Part shown: piece by piece, positions 1 to 8,060 of the stretch | Layout: the number at the start of each line of letters is the position of its first letter | How positions within the stretch are numbered: position 1 is the stretch's first letter | Assembly (NCBI GenBank): GCA_044235825.1 | Contig: JBIIHL010000011.1 | Span: 1 to 40,455 of the forward strand | DNA: 40,455 nucleotides | Origin: CANGYM01 sp044235825 | GTDB lineage: Bacteria; Pseudomonadota; Alphaproteobacteria; JAJTHO01; CANGYM01 | Direction: 5' to 3' | The notes under the pieces: model-generated | What the model saw: only the letters and a program-made list of their open reading frames with translations | The model's database searches: none | What the model was told of the DNA's origin: nothing | Program-made: the position numbers and the translations under genes

Positions 1-156
1 CGAGGTCAGTGTGCGTAGCCGTCCCCGTCAAAGTTACCATGATAGTCATCTGCACGTTTGAGGGCGTGTTTGGTCCACATACCCCTTGACCAACATCAAA
101 CAACCGTGGTTCAACAGAAAGAGAGACACTTTGTTTATGCCGAAATCGGGGGTTGT

Positions 157-831
157 ATGTCGTCCTGTCAATTGATTGCTGTGGCTCAACAAAAAGGGGG
201 GGCGGGGAAAACGACCTTGTCCATCAATTTGGCTGTGACGTGGGCGAAACAGGGGAAAAAGGTGTGTTTGATTGATGCCGACCCGCAGGAAAGCAGCACA
301 CGCTGGTATCAAATCCGTCAAAAATTGTATGGCAACACAGCGTATTATCCTGTTGTTCTGACCGCCAGTGGGTGGCGCATGAGTGCGGAGTTATCCCGCC
401 ACAGCAACGATTTTGACGTGATCGTCATCGATAGCCCCCCCCATACCCAGACCGATGCGCGTTTGGCCGTCAGATCTGCGGATTACGTTATTGTTCCGGC
501 CCAGCCCAGCCCTGTGGATTTGTGGGCCAGCGAGGCGACGTTGCAACTGGCGGCGCAGGAATCCACGCCGTGTTGTTTGGTGTTAAACCGTGTGACGCCG
601 CGCAGTTTGCTGAATCAAGAGGTGGCTGGCACCCTAAAAACCCTGAATGCCGATGTGGCGAAAACGAAAATCGGAAATCGTGTGCATTTTGCCCGCTCTT
701 TGTTGCAGGGGCGCGGCGTTTCGGAACTCTACCCAGGCAGCTCTGCCGATGAAGACATCATTGCCCTAATTGGGGAGGTTGAAAAACGTCTGGCCAAACA
801 GGCCAAGGGGTATGAGGCGCAGAGGGCGTGA
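157..831 (+). CDS. ParA-family partition-like ATPase
   Basis: A 224-residue deviant Walker A ATPase of the ParA/MinD/Soj superfamily. The N-terminus carries the signature KGGAGKTT at about residues 12-19, followed by the Walker A' region LIDADPQES near residue 40 and a Walker B-like VIVIDSPPHT around residue 90. These proteins bind DNA non-specifically when ATP-bound and position plasmids, chromosomes or protein complexes. I chose ATG157 because homology begins there. The frame stays open upstream to 58, but those residues look like no ParA. There is no parB or centromere-like repeat beside it, so its cargo is unknown. The length and the AGKTT signature resemble short plasmid-type ParA more than chromosomal Soj. 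It converges on yidD with a 5-base gap. Confidence 0.85.
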   Translation: MSSCQLIAVAQQKGGAGKTTLSINLAVTWAKQGKKVCLIDADPQESSTRWYQIRQKLYGNTAYYPVVLTASGWRMSAELSRHSNDFDVIVIDSPPHTQTDARLAVRSADYVIVPAQPSPVDLWASEATLQLAAQESTPCCLVLNRVTPRSLLNQEVAGTLKTLNADVAKTKIGNRVHFARSLLQGRGVSELYPGSSADEDIIALIGEVEKRLAKQAKGYEAQRA

Positions 832-836
832 GAGTT

Positions 837-1067
837 TTAGGGCTTAGGCGGGGGATCATACCCATCCCCCCCCCATGGGTGGCAGCGCATCAGGCGTTTG
901 GTAATCAACCCAAGGGCCCTGAAAACCCCATGCTGGTTCAGGCAAAGGCGGGCATACTGGGAACACGTTGGCAAAAACCGGCAGGATCGCCCCATAAACG
1001 GGGATAACAGCATTTGATACAGCCATAAAAGCGCGTAAAAGGGGGCTTTGAGGAGGCTTTGAATCAT
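837..1067 (-). CDS. yidD: YidD, membrane protein insertion efficiency factor
   Basis: A 76-residue protein with the YidD hallmarks: an amphipathic N-terminal helix, the Cys-containing core SCRFLPTCSQYA, and the HPWGGDGYDPPP ending. YidD assists the YidC/Sec insertion of inner-membrane proteins. The start is set at ATG1067, which gives the canonical MIQSLLKAPF beginning. An upstream in-frame extension to 1091 would overlap the metW leader. In many bacteria yidD lies in rnpA-yidD-yidC; here yidC is 15 kb away, so the cluster is broken. A run of nine C/G bases (866-874) lies in the coding sequence of the Gly-rich motif. Confidence 0.93.
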   Translation of the reverse strand: MIQSLLKAPFYALLWLYQMLLSPFMGRSCRFLPTCSQYARLCLNQHGVFRALGLITKRLMRCHPWGGDGYDPPPKP

Positions 1068-1121
1068 GATACAGAAGAGAGGCGTTCCCATTGGTGTCCG
1101 ATTGTTTTTTTAGTATACCCC

Positions 1122-1727
1122 ATGCGTCCTGACATACAAATCATTGTTGATCTGGTGCAACCCCATCAAAGGGTTTTGGACATTGGCTGCGGTGATGGGG
1201 GTTTGCTGCGGCGCTTGGTGGATGAAAAACAGGTGGATGCGCGGGGGATGGATGTGCATCTGGACAGCGTTCAGACCTGTGTTCAGCAGGGGCTGGCCGT
1301 GATTCAGGGGGATGCCAACCAAGATTTGGGGGATTATCCGGATCAATCCTTTGATTGGGTCATTTTATCCCAAACCCTGCAGGCCATGCAGCGTCCGGAT
1401 CACATTATGCAACAGCTGGTGCGCATTGGCCGCCGCGTGGTGGTGTCTATTCCCAACTTTGGGTATTGGAAGGTGCGTTTGTTCCTGTTGCTGCGGGGGC
1501 GGATGCCCGTTTCCAAATTTCTGCCCTATCAATGGTACGATACCCCCAACATCCATTTGTGCACGGTCCGTGATTTTATGGGACTGTGTCGGGATCAGAA
1601 CATGATTTTAGAGCGTCTGATTCCCCTGACCCCCTCGGGGACCTATAACCGGTCCTTTTGGGCGGATCACCTGATGAACTGGGCCGCTGAGCAGGCGGTT
1701 TTTGTGGTGAGATCAGGTGACAGGTAA
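1122..1727 (+). CDS. metW: MetW, methionine biosynthesis methyltransferase-fold protein
   Basis: About 201 residues with a class I SAM-methyltransferase fold: motif I VLDIGCGDGGLL near residue 18, and the MetW-specific block IPNFGYWKVRLFLLLRGR followed by PYQWYDTPNIHLCT. MetW works with the homoserine acetyltransferase MetX in methionine synthesis; metX is not in the window. ATG1122 is preferred over the in-frame ATG1059, which would overlap divergent yidD and add residues unlike the family. The last residues and the TAA stop are read from the first units of the heptamer array at 1714, so the native C-terminus has probably been altered by the repeat. Confidence 0.93.
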   Translation: MRPDIQIIVDLVQPHQRVLDIGCGDGGLLRRLVDEKQVDARGMDVHLDSVQTCVQQGLAVIQGDANQDLGDYPDQSFDWVILSQTLQAMQRPDHIMQQLVRIGRRVVVSIPNFGYWKVRLFLLLRGRMPVSKFLPYQWYDTPNIHLCTVRDFMGLCRDQNMILERLIPLTPSGTYNRSFWADHLMNWAAEQAVFVVRSGDR

Positions 1728-1769
1728 CAGGTAACAGGTGACAGGTGACAGGTTACCGGTGACAGGATA
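1714..1769 (+). repeat. Heptamer array, family 1 (CAGGTGA), at the metW 3' end
   Basis: Eight 7-bp units: CAGGTGA, two CAGGTAA, two CAGGTGA, CAGGTTA, CCGGTGA, CAGGATA. The array is preceded by GAT, giving the boundary GATCAGGTGAC also seen at 23212 and 40386. The metW stop TAA (1725-1727) is inside unit two. Confidence 0.95.
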
Positions 1770-1829
1770 TCTGTTCTGTCTTTTTTTTTTTATTTTTCAA
1801 TTTTTTATTATTAAACAAGGAGATAGTGT

Positions 1830-2471
1830 ATGAGCACAACCCTATATACCCAGCGCCTAGAGGCCCCTGCCGTTGCTGCGGTGGCTTTGGCGGATGTTTT
1901 ATCGTATTTACGCCTGCCGGCGGCCACGCCGGAGGTGTCTTTGGTGACGCAATTTTTAGAAAGCGCAGTGCAGGCCGTTGAGTTATCTTGTGGTTTGGGG
2001 CTGATCCGTCAAAAATGGCGTTTTGTGGCCCATCGTTGGAAAATCACTTTGCCGGACCGGAAAAGCTTTCGGGGGCCGGATGTTTTGGTGCGTTACCCTG
2101 GGTGTTCGATTAAGGAAATGAAACTGGCACGTACCCCGCTTATTTCCGTGGACGCTGTTAAAGTGGCGGGTAGCAATGGATTGATGGAAGACATTGCCCC
2201 CGCCCTGTATCACATTGAATCGGTGGGACAGACGGTTTTTCTGCGCAATGCCTACGGTGCCGATTTACCCAACCCAACAAAAGATCGTTTTGGGATTCGG
2301 GTGGATGCCACCATTGGCTTTGGGGATACCCCCAGCACCATCCCCCCTACGCTGCGTCAGGCGATTTTGCTGTTGGTGGCCTCGTATTACGAAAACCGTG
2401 GCAAGGGATATGTTGATATGCCTCAGGGTGTAAAAACCTTGCTGGCCCCGTTTCGTGAGGTCAACATTTGA
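1830..2471 (+). CDS. GTA/phage head-tail connector (gp6-like, phiE125 gp8 family)
   Basis: A 213-residue protein resembling the head-tail connector of Rhodobacter-type gene transfer agents (RcGTA g6, phiE125 gp8 family). The N-terminal helical part (ALADVLSYLRLP, then VTQFLESAVQAVE) and the C-terminal PTLRQAILLLVASYYENRG followed by LLAPFREV are characteristic of head-tail adaptors. The Shine-Dalgarno sequence AAGGAGA lies 6-7 bases before ATG1830, after an AT-rich leader. It stands alone: the other GTA genes in this window are at 11399 and 34113. It is full length, with no disrupting stop. It could be a GTA component or a remnant of an old prophage; scattered GTA genes are known in several alphaproteobacterial orders. 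Confidence 0.85.
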   Translation: MSTTLYTQRLEAPAVAAVALADVLSYLRLPAATPEVSLVTQFLESAVQAVELSCGLGLIRQKWRFVAHRWKITLPDRKSFRGPDVLVRYPGCSIKEMKLARTPLISVDAVKVAGSNGLMEDIAPALYHIESVGQTVFLRNAYGADLPNPTKDRFGIRVDATIGFGDTPSTIPPTLRQAILLLVASYYENRGKGYVDMPQGVKTLLAPFREVNI

Positions 2472-2483
2472 ATGTAATGATTT

Positions 2484-2509
2484 GGGGGACTGGACAGAAG
2501 AGGTCCCCC
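2484..2509. terminator. Possible hairpin between convergent genes
   Basis: Inverted repeat GGGGGAC (2484-2490) and GTCCCCC (2503-2509) with a 12-base loop, between the convergent connector gene and tadC. There is no T-run on either side, so if it ends transcription it may need Rho, or it may only protect 3' ends. Confidence 0.4.
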
Positions 2510-2536
2510 TCATCATCTGAAACCTTTCCCAGACGG

Positions 2537-3472
2537 TTACAATGCTGAAAGATCCACCCTGCTAAGGATAGGTATAAGCAAGAAAGCCATCATGGGGAGA
2601 AAGAAAAACAGAATTAAAGGTATAACCAATTTGTTGGCAAGAGCCTCTAACTTAGCTTGGATTCGGGCGATGCGATCTTTACGCATTTCTGTGGAAATCC
2701 GTCGCATCGATGCGGCGATGGGTGTTCCGGTGCGTTCGGCTTGGTTGATGGTGGTAACAAAAGAACGCACCTCATCGAGAGGAAAGCGTTTATACAATCC
2801 ATCAAAGGCTTTGGCCCTGCTGTCCAGCATAGCCAGCTCGATGCTCAGGATTGAAAATTCTTCTGAGATGACGGGATATTTATTTTCCAGTTCATGGGCC
2901 AATTTTGGGAGGGCCATATCAATGGTCATGCTGGCCTCGTTACACAAAGCCAGCATTTCCAAGGCATCAGGAAAAATCTTTCGGACTTCTCCGACGCGTC
3001 GATTGCGACGGTTTTTGACGTAAAAAATAGGAATATAAACCCCTATTGCAGGCCCAATGATATACGGTAGGATGGCTAAATTTCCCTCGAGAGGCTGTAA
3101 GAAGGCGAAGAGCAGACCCAAGAGCAGACCCACGATGGCCCCTATCAGTTGGCCGAAGCTATAAAGGTAAAACGCGTAATTTTCTCTGAACCCTGCCTGT
3201 GTTAGTAGTTTTTTGGTTTCGTTGGTAGAATCAGAATCAGGTGTATCCGTGGTTTTATTAAAGTATTTTTGTAAAACATATCCCAATTTCTTAAAGGTTT
3301 TAGAAGAGTGTATGGATGTTGGTCCCGCTCTTTCTTGGCGTTTCATGGCAATTTGTCGTTTGATCAAACGATCGACGGCTTTTTCTGAAGACTGTGGTAT
3401 CACGCCCCTTAAAAAAAAGGCAATCATGGCAAAACTGAGAGCCCAAATGATGATCCCTTCCATATCAACCAT
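2537..3472 (-). CDS. tadC: TadC, Flp pilus inner-membrane platform protein
   Basis: 311 residues with a T2SSF (GspF/TadC) domain in the second half. There is an N-terminal membrane segment, two central hydrophobic helices (about residues 105-150), the conserved cytoplasmic block RKIFPDALEMLALCNEA, and a C-terminal segment LVIPLILFFFLPMMAFLL. TadC forms the inner-membrane platform of the Flp/Tad pilus with TadB and is driven by the CpaF ATPase. It is the last gene of the operon and overlaps tadB by 8 bases, indicating translational coupling. Full length. Confidence 0.93.
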   Translation of the reverse strand: MVDMEGIIIWALSFAMIAFFLRGVIPQSSEKAVDRLIKRQIAMKRQERAGPTSIHSSKTFKKLGYVLQKYFNKTTDTPDSDSTNETKKLLTQAGFRENYAFYLYSFGQLIGAIVGLLLGLLFAFLQPLEGNLAILPYIIGPAIGVYIPIFYVKNRRNRRVGEVRKIFPDALEMLALCNEASMTIDMALPKLAHELENKYPVISEEFSILSIELAMLDSRAKAFDGLYKRFPLDEVRSFVTTINQAERTGTPIAASMRRISTEMRKDRIARIQAKLEALANKLVIPLILFFFLPMMAFLLIPILSRVDLSAL

Positions 3473-4424
3473 CCAATGCTTTTTTGTTCATATAATGGAT
3501 CAGTATAATACCCAGCACCATCCAGAGCACCAACAGTTGTCCTGTTTCTTTTCCCTCGCCGTTCATAAAATACATGACGTTTTTGGGGTCCACAAAATAC
3601 ATGACAATCCCCATCACGATGGGCAAGCCGATGAAAAAACGGACCTGAAATTTGGCGCTGGCGGTTTTGACTTTTAGCTGTCTTAGGATCATTTGGCGAC
3701 CAAGAATCATCTCTCTGAGGGAGTCTAGACTTTTTCCGAGATTGCCTCCCGATTCAATTTGTGTGACAACACTGAGTGCAAAAAAGTCAAAATCCTGTAA
3801 CTGGAGACGAGCGGCAGCCTGTTTGATGGCCTCTTGCGGGGTGCGCCCCATAAGAATATCCTGACGCATACGGTTAAATTCATCGCGAACAGGACCTGGA
3901 AATTCTTCACACACCACACGAAAAGAATCCTGCAGGGATGTCCCAACGCTGATGGCACGGGCAATGGTGGCAATAACATCCACAAAGTCTTTTTCAAACA
4001 AGGCACGACGTTTTTGTTGTTTTCTTTTGAGATAAAAAGCCACCCCCATAAACCACAGAAGAAGACTGATCACGACAGAGATAGGCCAAGAGAAAGATGC
4101 CCCTTTAAAAAGGACGAAGGCCAGAAATCCTGCTATGGGAATGTTGATTGCTAAAAACCGATCAAAAGGTATGCGAATGCCCGCCGTAAAAAGGATGTCA
4201 TCCAAGCGATCAATGAGAGTGGCGTCATCATACCTTTTAACTCTGCCTTGTATTTTAGCCGTTATTCTAAGAGGTGTTGAACTTTTTGTGGTATTTTTAT
4301 AAGGGGAGGTCTTTTGTTGTTCCATGGCCTTTAAAGATTTTGGAATGAGGCGGATGATGCCCAGCCCATACAAGATTAAAAGAAGAACAGAAAAAAAGCC
4401 TAAAAATAAGAAAACAAAGGTCAT
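3465..4424 (-). CDS. tadB: TadB, Flp pilus inner-membrane platform protein
   Basis: 319 residues. An N-terminal membrane segment (FVFLFLGFFSVLLLILYGLG), a pair of hydrophobic helices near residues 85-130, a T2SSF domain with ARAISVGTSLQDSFRVV, and two C-terminal membrane segments. It pairs with TadC as the pilus platform. It starts within the cpaF stop (ATGA overlap), so translation is coupled. The position matches cpaG in the Caulobacter cpa cluster. Confidence 0.93.
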   Translation of the reverse strand: MTFVFLFLGFFSVLLLILYGLGIIRLIPKSLKAMEQQKTSPYKNTTKSSTPLRITAKIQGRVKRYDDATLIDRLDDILFTAGIRIPFDRFLAINIPIAGFLAFVLFKGASFSWPISVVISLLLWFMGVAFYLKRKQQKRRALFEKDFVDVIATIARAISVGTSLQDSFRVVCEEFPGPVRDEFNRMRQDILMGRTPQEAIKQAAARLQLQDFDFFALSVVTQIESGGNLGKSLDSLREMILGRQMILRQLKVKTASAKFQVRFFIGLPIVMGIVMYFVDPKNVMYFMNGEGKETGQLLVLWMVLGIILIHYMNKKALDG

Positions 4425-5974
4425 AAAATATCCCCTTGCATAGCCAATCGCAGTGCATCACCCAGATCGTAATAGTTGGCCCGTTCGACAAAAGCGGGGG
4501 TGATTTTGGTGGAAACGAATTCCCCTTTTAATTTTCCATCATTATCTGTACCTTTATAGCGGTAGACGAACAAATCTTGGGTGACGATAGTGTTGTCTTC
4601 GACCCCCGTGATTTCTGTGATATGTGTGACGCGGCGATGTCCGTCACGCATTCGGCTGACCTGAACAATCAGATTAACGGCATAGGCCACCATCGCCCGT
4701 GTGGTTTTTTCAGGCATGTCAAAACCGGACATTGTTAGCATATTTTCCATACGCATCAAACAGTTACGTGGTGAGTTAGAGTGAACGGTGGACATGGACC
4801 CATCGTGACCCGTGTTCATGGCCTGAATCATATCGACGATTTCCCCGCCACGGCATTCCCCAACAATAATACGATCAGGGCGCATCCGCAGGGCGTTTCG
4901 CACCAAATCGCGGATATTGATTTCCCCTTCCCCCTCTAGGTTCGCCGGCCTTGTTTCCAGACGGACCACGTGGGGCTGTTGTAGTTTTAATTCGGCAGAA
5001 TCTTCGATGGTGATGAGACGCTCTTCGTCCCAAATGCGCTGAGAAAGGGCGTTCAAAAGGGTTGTTTTCCCCGATCCTGTTCCCCCAGAAATCATGATGT
5101 TTACGCGGGATTTGGCGGCAATATCCAGAACGCGCTCCATGGATGGAGATATACTGCCACTGGTCACCATGTCCGATAGGGTGATGCCTTTGACTGAAAA
5201 TTTTCGAATTGATATGGCTGTGCCATCCATGGAAAGAGGATGGATGATGATGTTAACACGGCTGCCATCAGCCAATCGGGCATCCACCATGGGAGATTTT
5301 TCGTCGATGCGACGGTTAATGCTGTTGGCAATGCGGGTGGCAATGTTTCGTAAATGACCTTCATCCCGAAAGGGAAAAATCACGGGACGCAGTTTCCCCG
5401 CCCGTTCATAATAACAATTTTTGACATTATTGATCAGGATTTCCGTGACGGTGGGATCTTTTAACACCAATTCCAAGGGGCCAAGACCCAGCATATCATC
5501 TAAAATTAAGTCAACGACTTGTTTTTTTTCTTTTTGTGTTAAGGCAATTTTTTTTGCATAGGCCATTTGTGATGTGATGTCCTGAACATCCACCTCAAGT
5601 TCGGCCCGTTTCATTTTTGATGCGGCAACGGAATCAATACGGTTCATGATCCCAGGGTAGAGGGCAACGTAGGCCTCCCAGGAGGTTTTATCCACAAGGT
5701 TCTCTGCCTCTTGGATGTCTGTTTGCATTAGCTTTGGTTTGGCTTTTGGGTCAAGATTTAAAAAGTCCGTCATCAGGCGTTGTACAATGAATCCCTGATC
5801 TTCGGCAGATAAGGTTTTTCCCATCAAGGAAAGCCATTCACCAATGATTTTTCTGATTTTTAATTCTGTTGATGCCAAATCAGCATTTTTGGCTTCTTCG
5901 ATGGAAATACGTCGTTCGACAATTTTGATAATGCTGGTGTATATAGGGTCAAGGTGGGATTGTCCTGATGTCAT
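4421..5974 (-). CDS. cpaF: CpaF/TadA, Flp pilus secretion ATPase
   Basis: 517 residues, the T2SSE-type hexameric ATPase that powers Flp pilus assembly. Walker A is ISGGTGSGKTTLLNA near residue 297. The Asp box RLITIEDSAEL, the Walker B-like region MRPDRIIVGECRGGE, and the His box TGHDGSMSTVHSNSP follow in order. The N-terminal roughly 170 residues are the usual helical CpaF extension. It starts 12 bases after cpaE. The pilus gene name tadA also exists for this protein; cpaF is used here to avoid confusion with the tRNA deaminase tadA at 39941. Confidence 0.96.
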   Translation of the reverse strand: MTSGQSHLDPIYTSIIKIVERRISIEEAKNADLASTELKIRKIIGEWLSLMGKTLSAEDQGFIVQRLMTDFLNLDPKAKPKLMQTDIQEAENLVDKTSWEAYVALYPGIMNRIDSVAASKMKRAELEVDVQDITSQMAYAKKIALTQKEKKQVVDLILDDMLGLGPLELVLKDPTVTEILINNVKNCYYERAGKLRPVIFPFRDEGHLRNIATRIANSINRRIDEKSPMVDARLADGSRVNIIIHPLSMDGTAISIRKFSVKGITLSDMVTSGSISPSMERVLDIAAKSRVNIMISGGTGSGKTTLLNALSQRIWDEERLITIEDSAELKLQQPHVVRLETRPANLEGEGEINIRDLVRNALRMRPDRIIVGECRGGEIVDMIQAMNTGHDGSMSTVHSNSPRNCLMRMENMLTMSGFDMPEKTTRAMVAYAVNLIVQVSRMRDGHRRVTHITEITGVEDNTIVTQDLFVYRYKGTDNDGKLKGEFVSTKITPAFVERANYYDLGDALRLAMQGDIL

Positions 5975-5986
5975 GAATAAATCATC

Positions 5987-7189
5987 CTATTTTTTAAATT
6001 TATCAAGAACGGTGGAAATTGTTTTGATAAAATGGGACTGCTGAATTGGCGGAAACCCTTTTTCATCTGTAATTTTTTCAATTAAGTTGTGTATAGCCTG
6101 TGTATAATCACTTTTGGGATCCAGTTGGACAACGGGTTTGGATTCGTTGATGGATTTTAACAAAAGATCTGTTGCATCAGGTATAACACCCACAACTTTA
6201 ACTTTTACACGGGCATCGAAATCACGGGCAGCAATAAGATCAGGGTTGTTATTTTTGACTCGGTTTAAAACCACCCCAACGGCATTAACATTTTTGTAAA
6301 ATACGGCTTGATTGGATAAGAGAATGGTATCACGAAGGCCAATGACCGTCGAATCTGTGGTAATGAAAAGATAGGATAAACGCTCGATAAATGATGCCAT
6401 TTTAACCACCAATGACCGCGGCATATCATAGATGATGTAGTCATAGTTTTTTTGAACGGCTTCTAGCAGGCGAATCAATCCTTCCTCTTTTAGCAGGGAG
6501 AAAGAGGTCAAGCTGGCTTCGCTGCAAATCAGATGGAAGTGGGCTGTTTTTTTGATGCATAAATCTTCAACAAAACTTTGATCTATGCGTGAGGGTGCAT
6601 CCATAGCATCCTGAAGGCCAAAACGGGGCTTAACATCAAACAAAAAGGATTGGACGCCCAAATTCATGTCCATATCGATGAGAAGGACTTTTTTTTTCAA
6701 TTCTTCTGCCAAAGACCATGCGAAAGCCGCGGCCAAACTGGAGGTTCCCACACCCCCGTGGGATCCGACAAAGCCCATGATTTTTCCACGATAATGTTTT
6801 CCTTGTCTCTGATTGAGATCCATTTTTCGATCACTGAGGTTACCAGCAGCATTGAGAATATCCTGTCCTGTGATGGGGGTAATCAGGTAGTCAGCCAGAG
6901 GATTTTCAGTGATTTTTCTAAATAACGGTATATCGTTTTGGGTGCCTATATAGATGACGATTTGATCATAACGCACTTTTGAATTGATCGAGGTCACAAA
7001 GGTTACCGGATCGACAACATAACTGAGATCTATCAAGAGGACCCGAGCTTGGGAGGCCGCCCCCCAATTTTGGGCAATTTGTTTAACAGGATCCCCTGTG
7101 ACAAGCTGACCATCATTCCAAAAATTTACAATAGCCTCATTGATAGCCGGTGTGAGTTCTGGATTTTGAATGAACGCCAAGCAGGTCAT
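5987..7189 (-). CDS. cpaE: CpaE/TadZ, Flp pilus localization ATPase-like protein
   Basis: 400 residues: an atypical receiver-like N-terminal domain (about 1-130) followed by a ParA/MinD-like domain. The P-loop is degenerate, GSHGGVGTSSLA, lacking both canonical lysines of KGGVGKT, as is common in the TadZ family. The A' motif LLIDMDMNLG and the Walker B region YIIYDMPRSL are recognisable. TadZ/CpaE places the pilus machine at its cellular site, and other Tad proteins follow it. The start ATG7189 has only a weak GGAA upstream. Confidence 0.92.
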   Translation of the reverse strand: MTCLAFIQNPELTPAINEAIVNFWNDGQLVTGDPVKQIAQNWGAASQARVLLIDLSYVVDPVTFVTSINSKVRYDQIVIYIGTQNDIPLFRKITENPLADYLITPITGQDILNAAGNLSDRKMDLNQRQGKHYRGKIMGFVGSHGGVGTSSLAAAFAWSLAEELKKKVLLIDMDMNLGVQSFLFDVKPRFGLQDAMDAPSRIDQSFVEDLCIKKTAHFHLICSEASLTSFSLLKEEGLIRLLEAVQKNYDYIIYDMPRSLVVKMASFIERLSYLFITTDSTVIGLRDTILLSNQAVFYKNVNAVGVVLNRVKNNNPDLIAARDFDARVKVKVVGVIPDATDLLLKSINESKPVVQLDPKSDYTQAIHNLIEKITDEKGFPPIQQSHFIKTISTVLDKFKK

Positions 7190-7231
7190 GATAATAAAAA
7201 TTCCAGGGTTGTTATGAACATTCTGTATGAT

Positions 7232-8017
7232 TTATTGACCTGGCGAGAGAGCGGCACCGTCACCGCTGTTACTTTTTTCGTCGCCAGATTTAGGCTTAAA
7301 TTTACCCTCCAGAACGTCTTTTTGCAACTTAACAAAAGGCATGGTGCTGTATTCTGGATCCATGGTTTTCCCCCGAACAACGTGTTGTGGGTTTTTCATT
7401 TGGGCCAGATAGTTTTGGCGGTTGGCACATCCGATGCCGACAGCAGACATGCTGGTGGTGTGGGCTCGGTCAAAACTCCATTCTGATAAATCGACACATC
7501 CGGCCGCGGTAACCGTGTATTGTTTGACAATCACAGCCACAGTTACTTTTTTGGTTTCCCCGAGTTTATCATCAACGGTTACGCCGGTTTTTTGGGGTTC
7601 CTCTGGGGTGGTTTCCTGATCGTTGGCGTATTCCATGATGCGGTGATAGGGAACGTTTAGACCATCCATGGCGGCGGTGACCTGACGGATTTGATGTTCA
7701 ACACCAGGGCGAAACGCAGGGACTGTGCCCTCGGCCATATCTTGATCCGCTGCAGATTGAATGTGCGAGACATAAAAAATGGCATTCGGCATATCCCGAT
7801 AATAGGCCACAAAACGCCCAATGTAATCTTTATATTCCTTAGAAAGAGGTGCGTGGGCACTTTCTGGCAAAGCCAGAACGATACGATCCTCTTGGGATTC
7901 CAACTGATGGGGTTTTTGGGTGTAGGGCTCTAAATTGTCGAATGTTTGTCCTGCACATGCAGACAAAGCCACCAAACCGATTAAACCCATCATCAAAGAT
8001 ATATAACGACGCAACAT
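7232..8017 (-). CDS. cpaD: CpaD, Flp pilus assembly lipoprotein
   Basis: 261 residues with a lipoprotein signal (hydrophobic core, then the lipobox LSAC with Cys about 22). The diagnostic CpaD C-terminal block is present: GCANRQNYLAQMKNPQHVVRG near residue 203, preceded by CVDLSEWSF. CpaD/RcpB helps the outer-membrane secretin CpaC. ATG8017 is preferred over the upstream TTG8023 because AAAGG lies 7 bases before it. The Lys/Ser-rich tail after about residue 235 looks disordered. Confidence 0.9.
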   Translation of the reverse strand: MLRRYISLMMGLIGLVALSACAGQTFDNLEPYTQKPHQLESQEDRIVLALPESAHAPLSKEYKDYIGRFVAYYRDMPNAIFYVSHIQSAADQDMAEGTVPAFRPGVEHQIRQVTAAMDGLNVPYHRIMEYANDQETTPEEPQKTGVTVDDKLGETKKVTVAVIVKQYTVTAAGCVDLSEWSFDRAHTTSMSAVGIGCANRQNYLAQMKNPQHVVRGKTMDPEYSTMPFVKLQKDVLEGKFKPKSGDEKSNSGDGAALSPGQ

Positions 8018-8060
8018 AATCAAACCTTTCTTTATTCAGGAATCATTCAGATTCTTGTCT

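Noticed and set aside
6..80. Short minus-strand frame MWTKHALKRADDYHG ending YAH before the ParA gene
   Set aside because: It reads like a protein tail, but has only 24 codons, an upstream stop and no family I can name; it may be a gene remnant but cannot be supported.
1714..1769. Possible CRISPR array
   Set aside because: Units are 7 bp, contiguous and without spacers; there are no cas genes.
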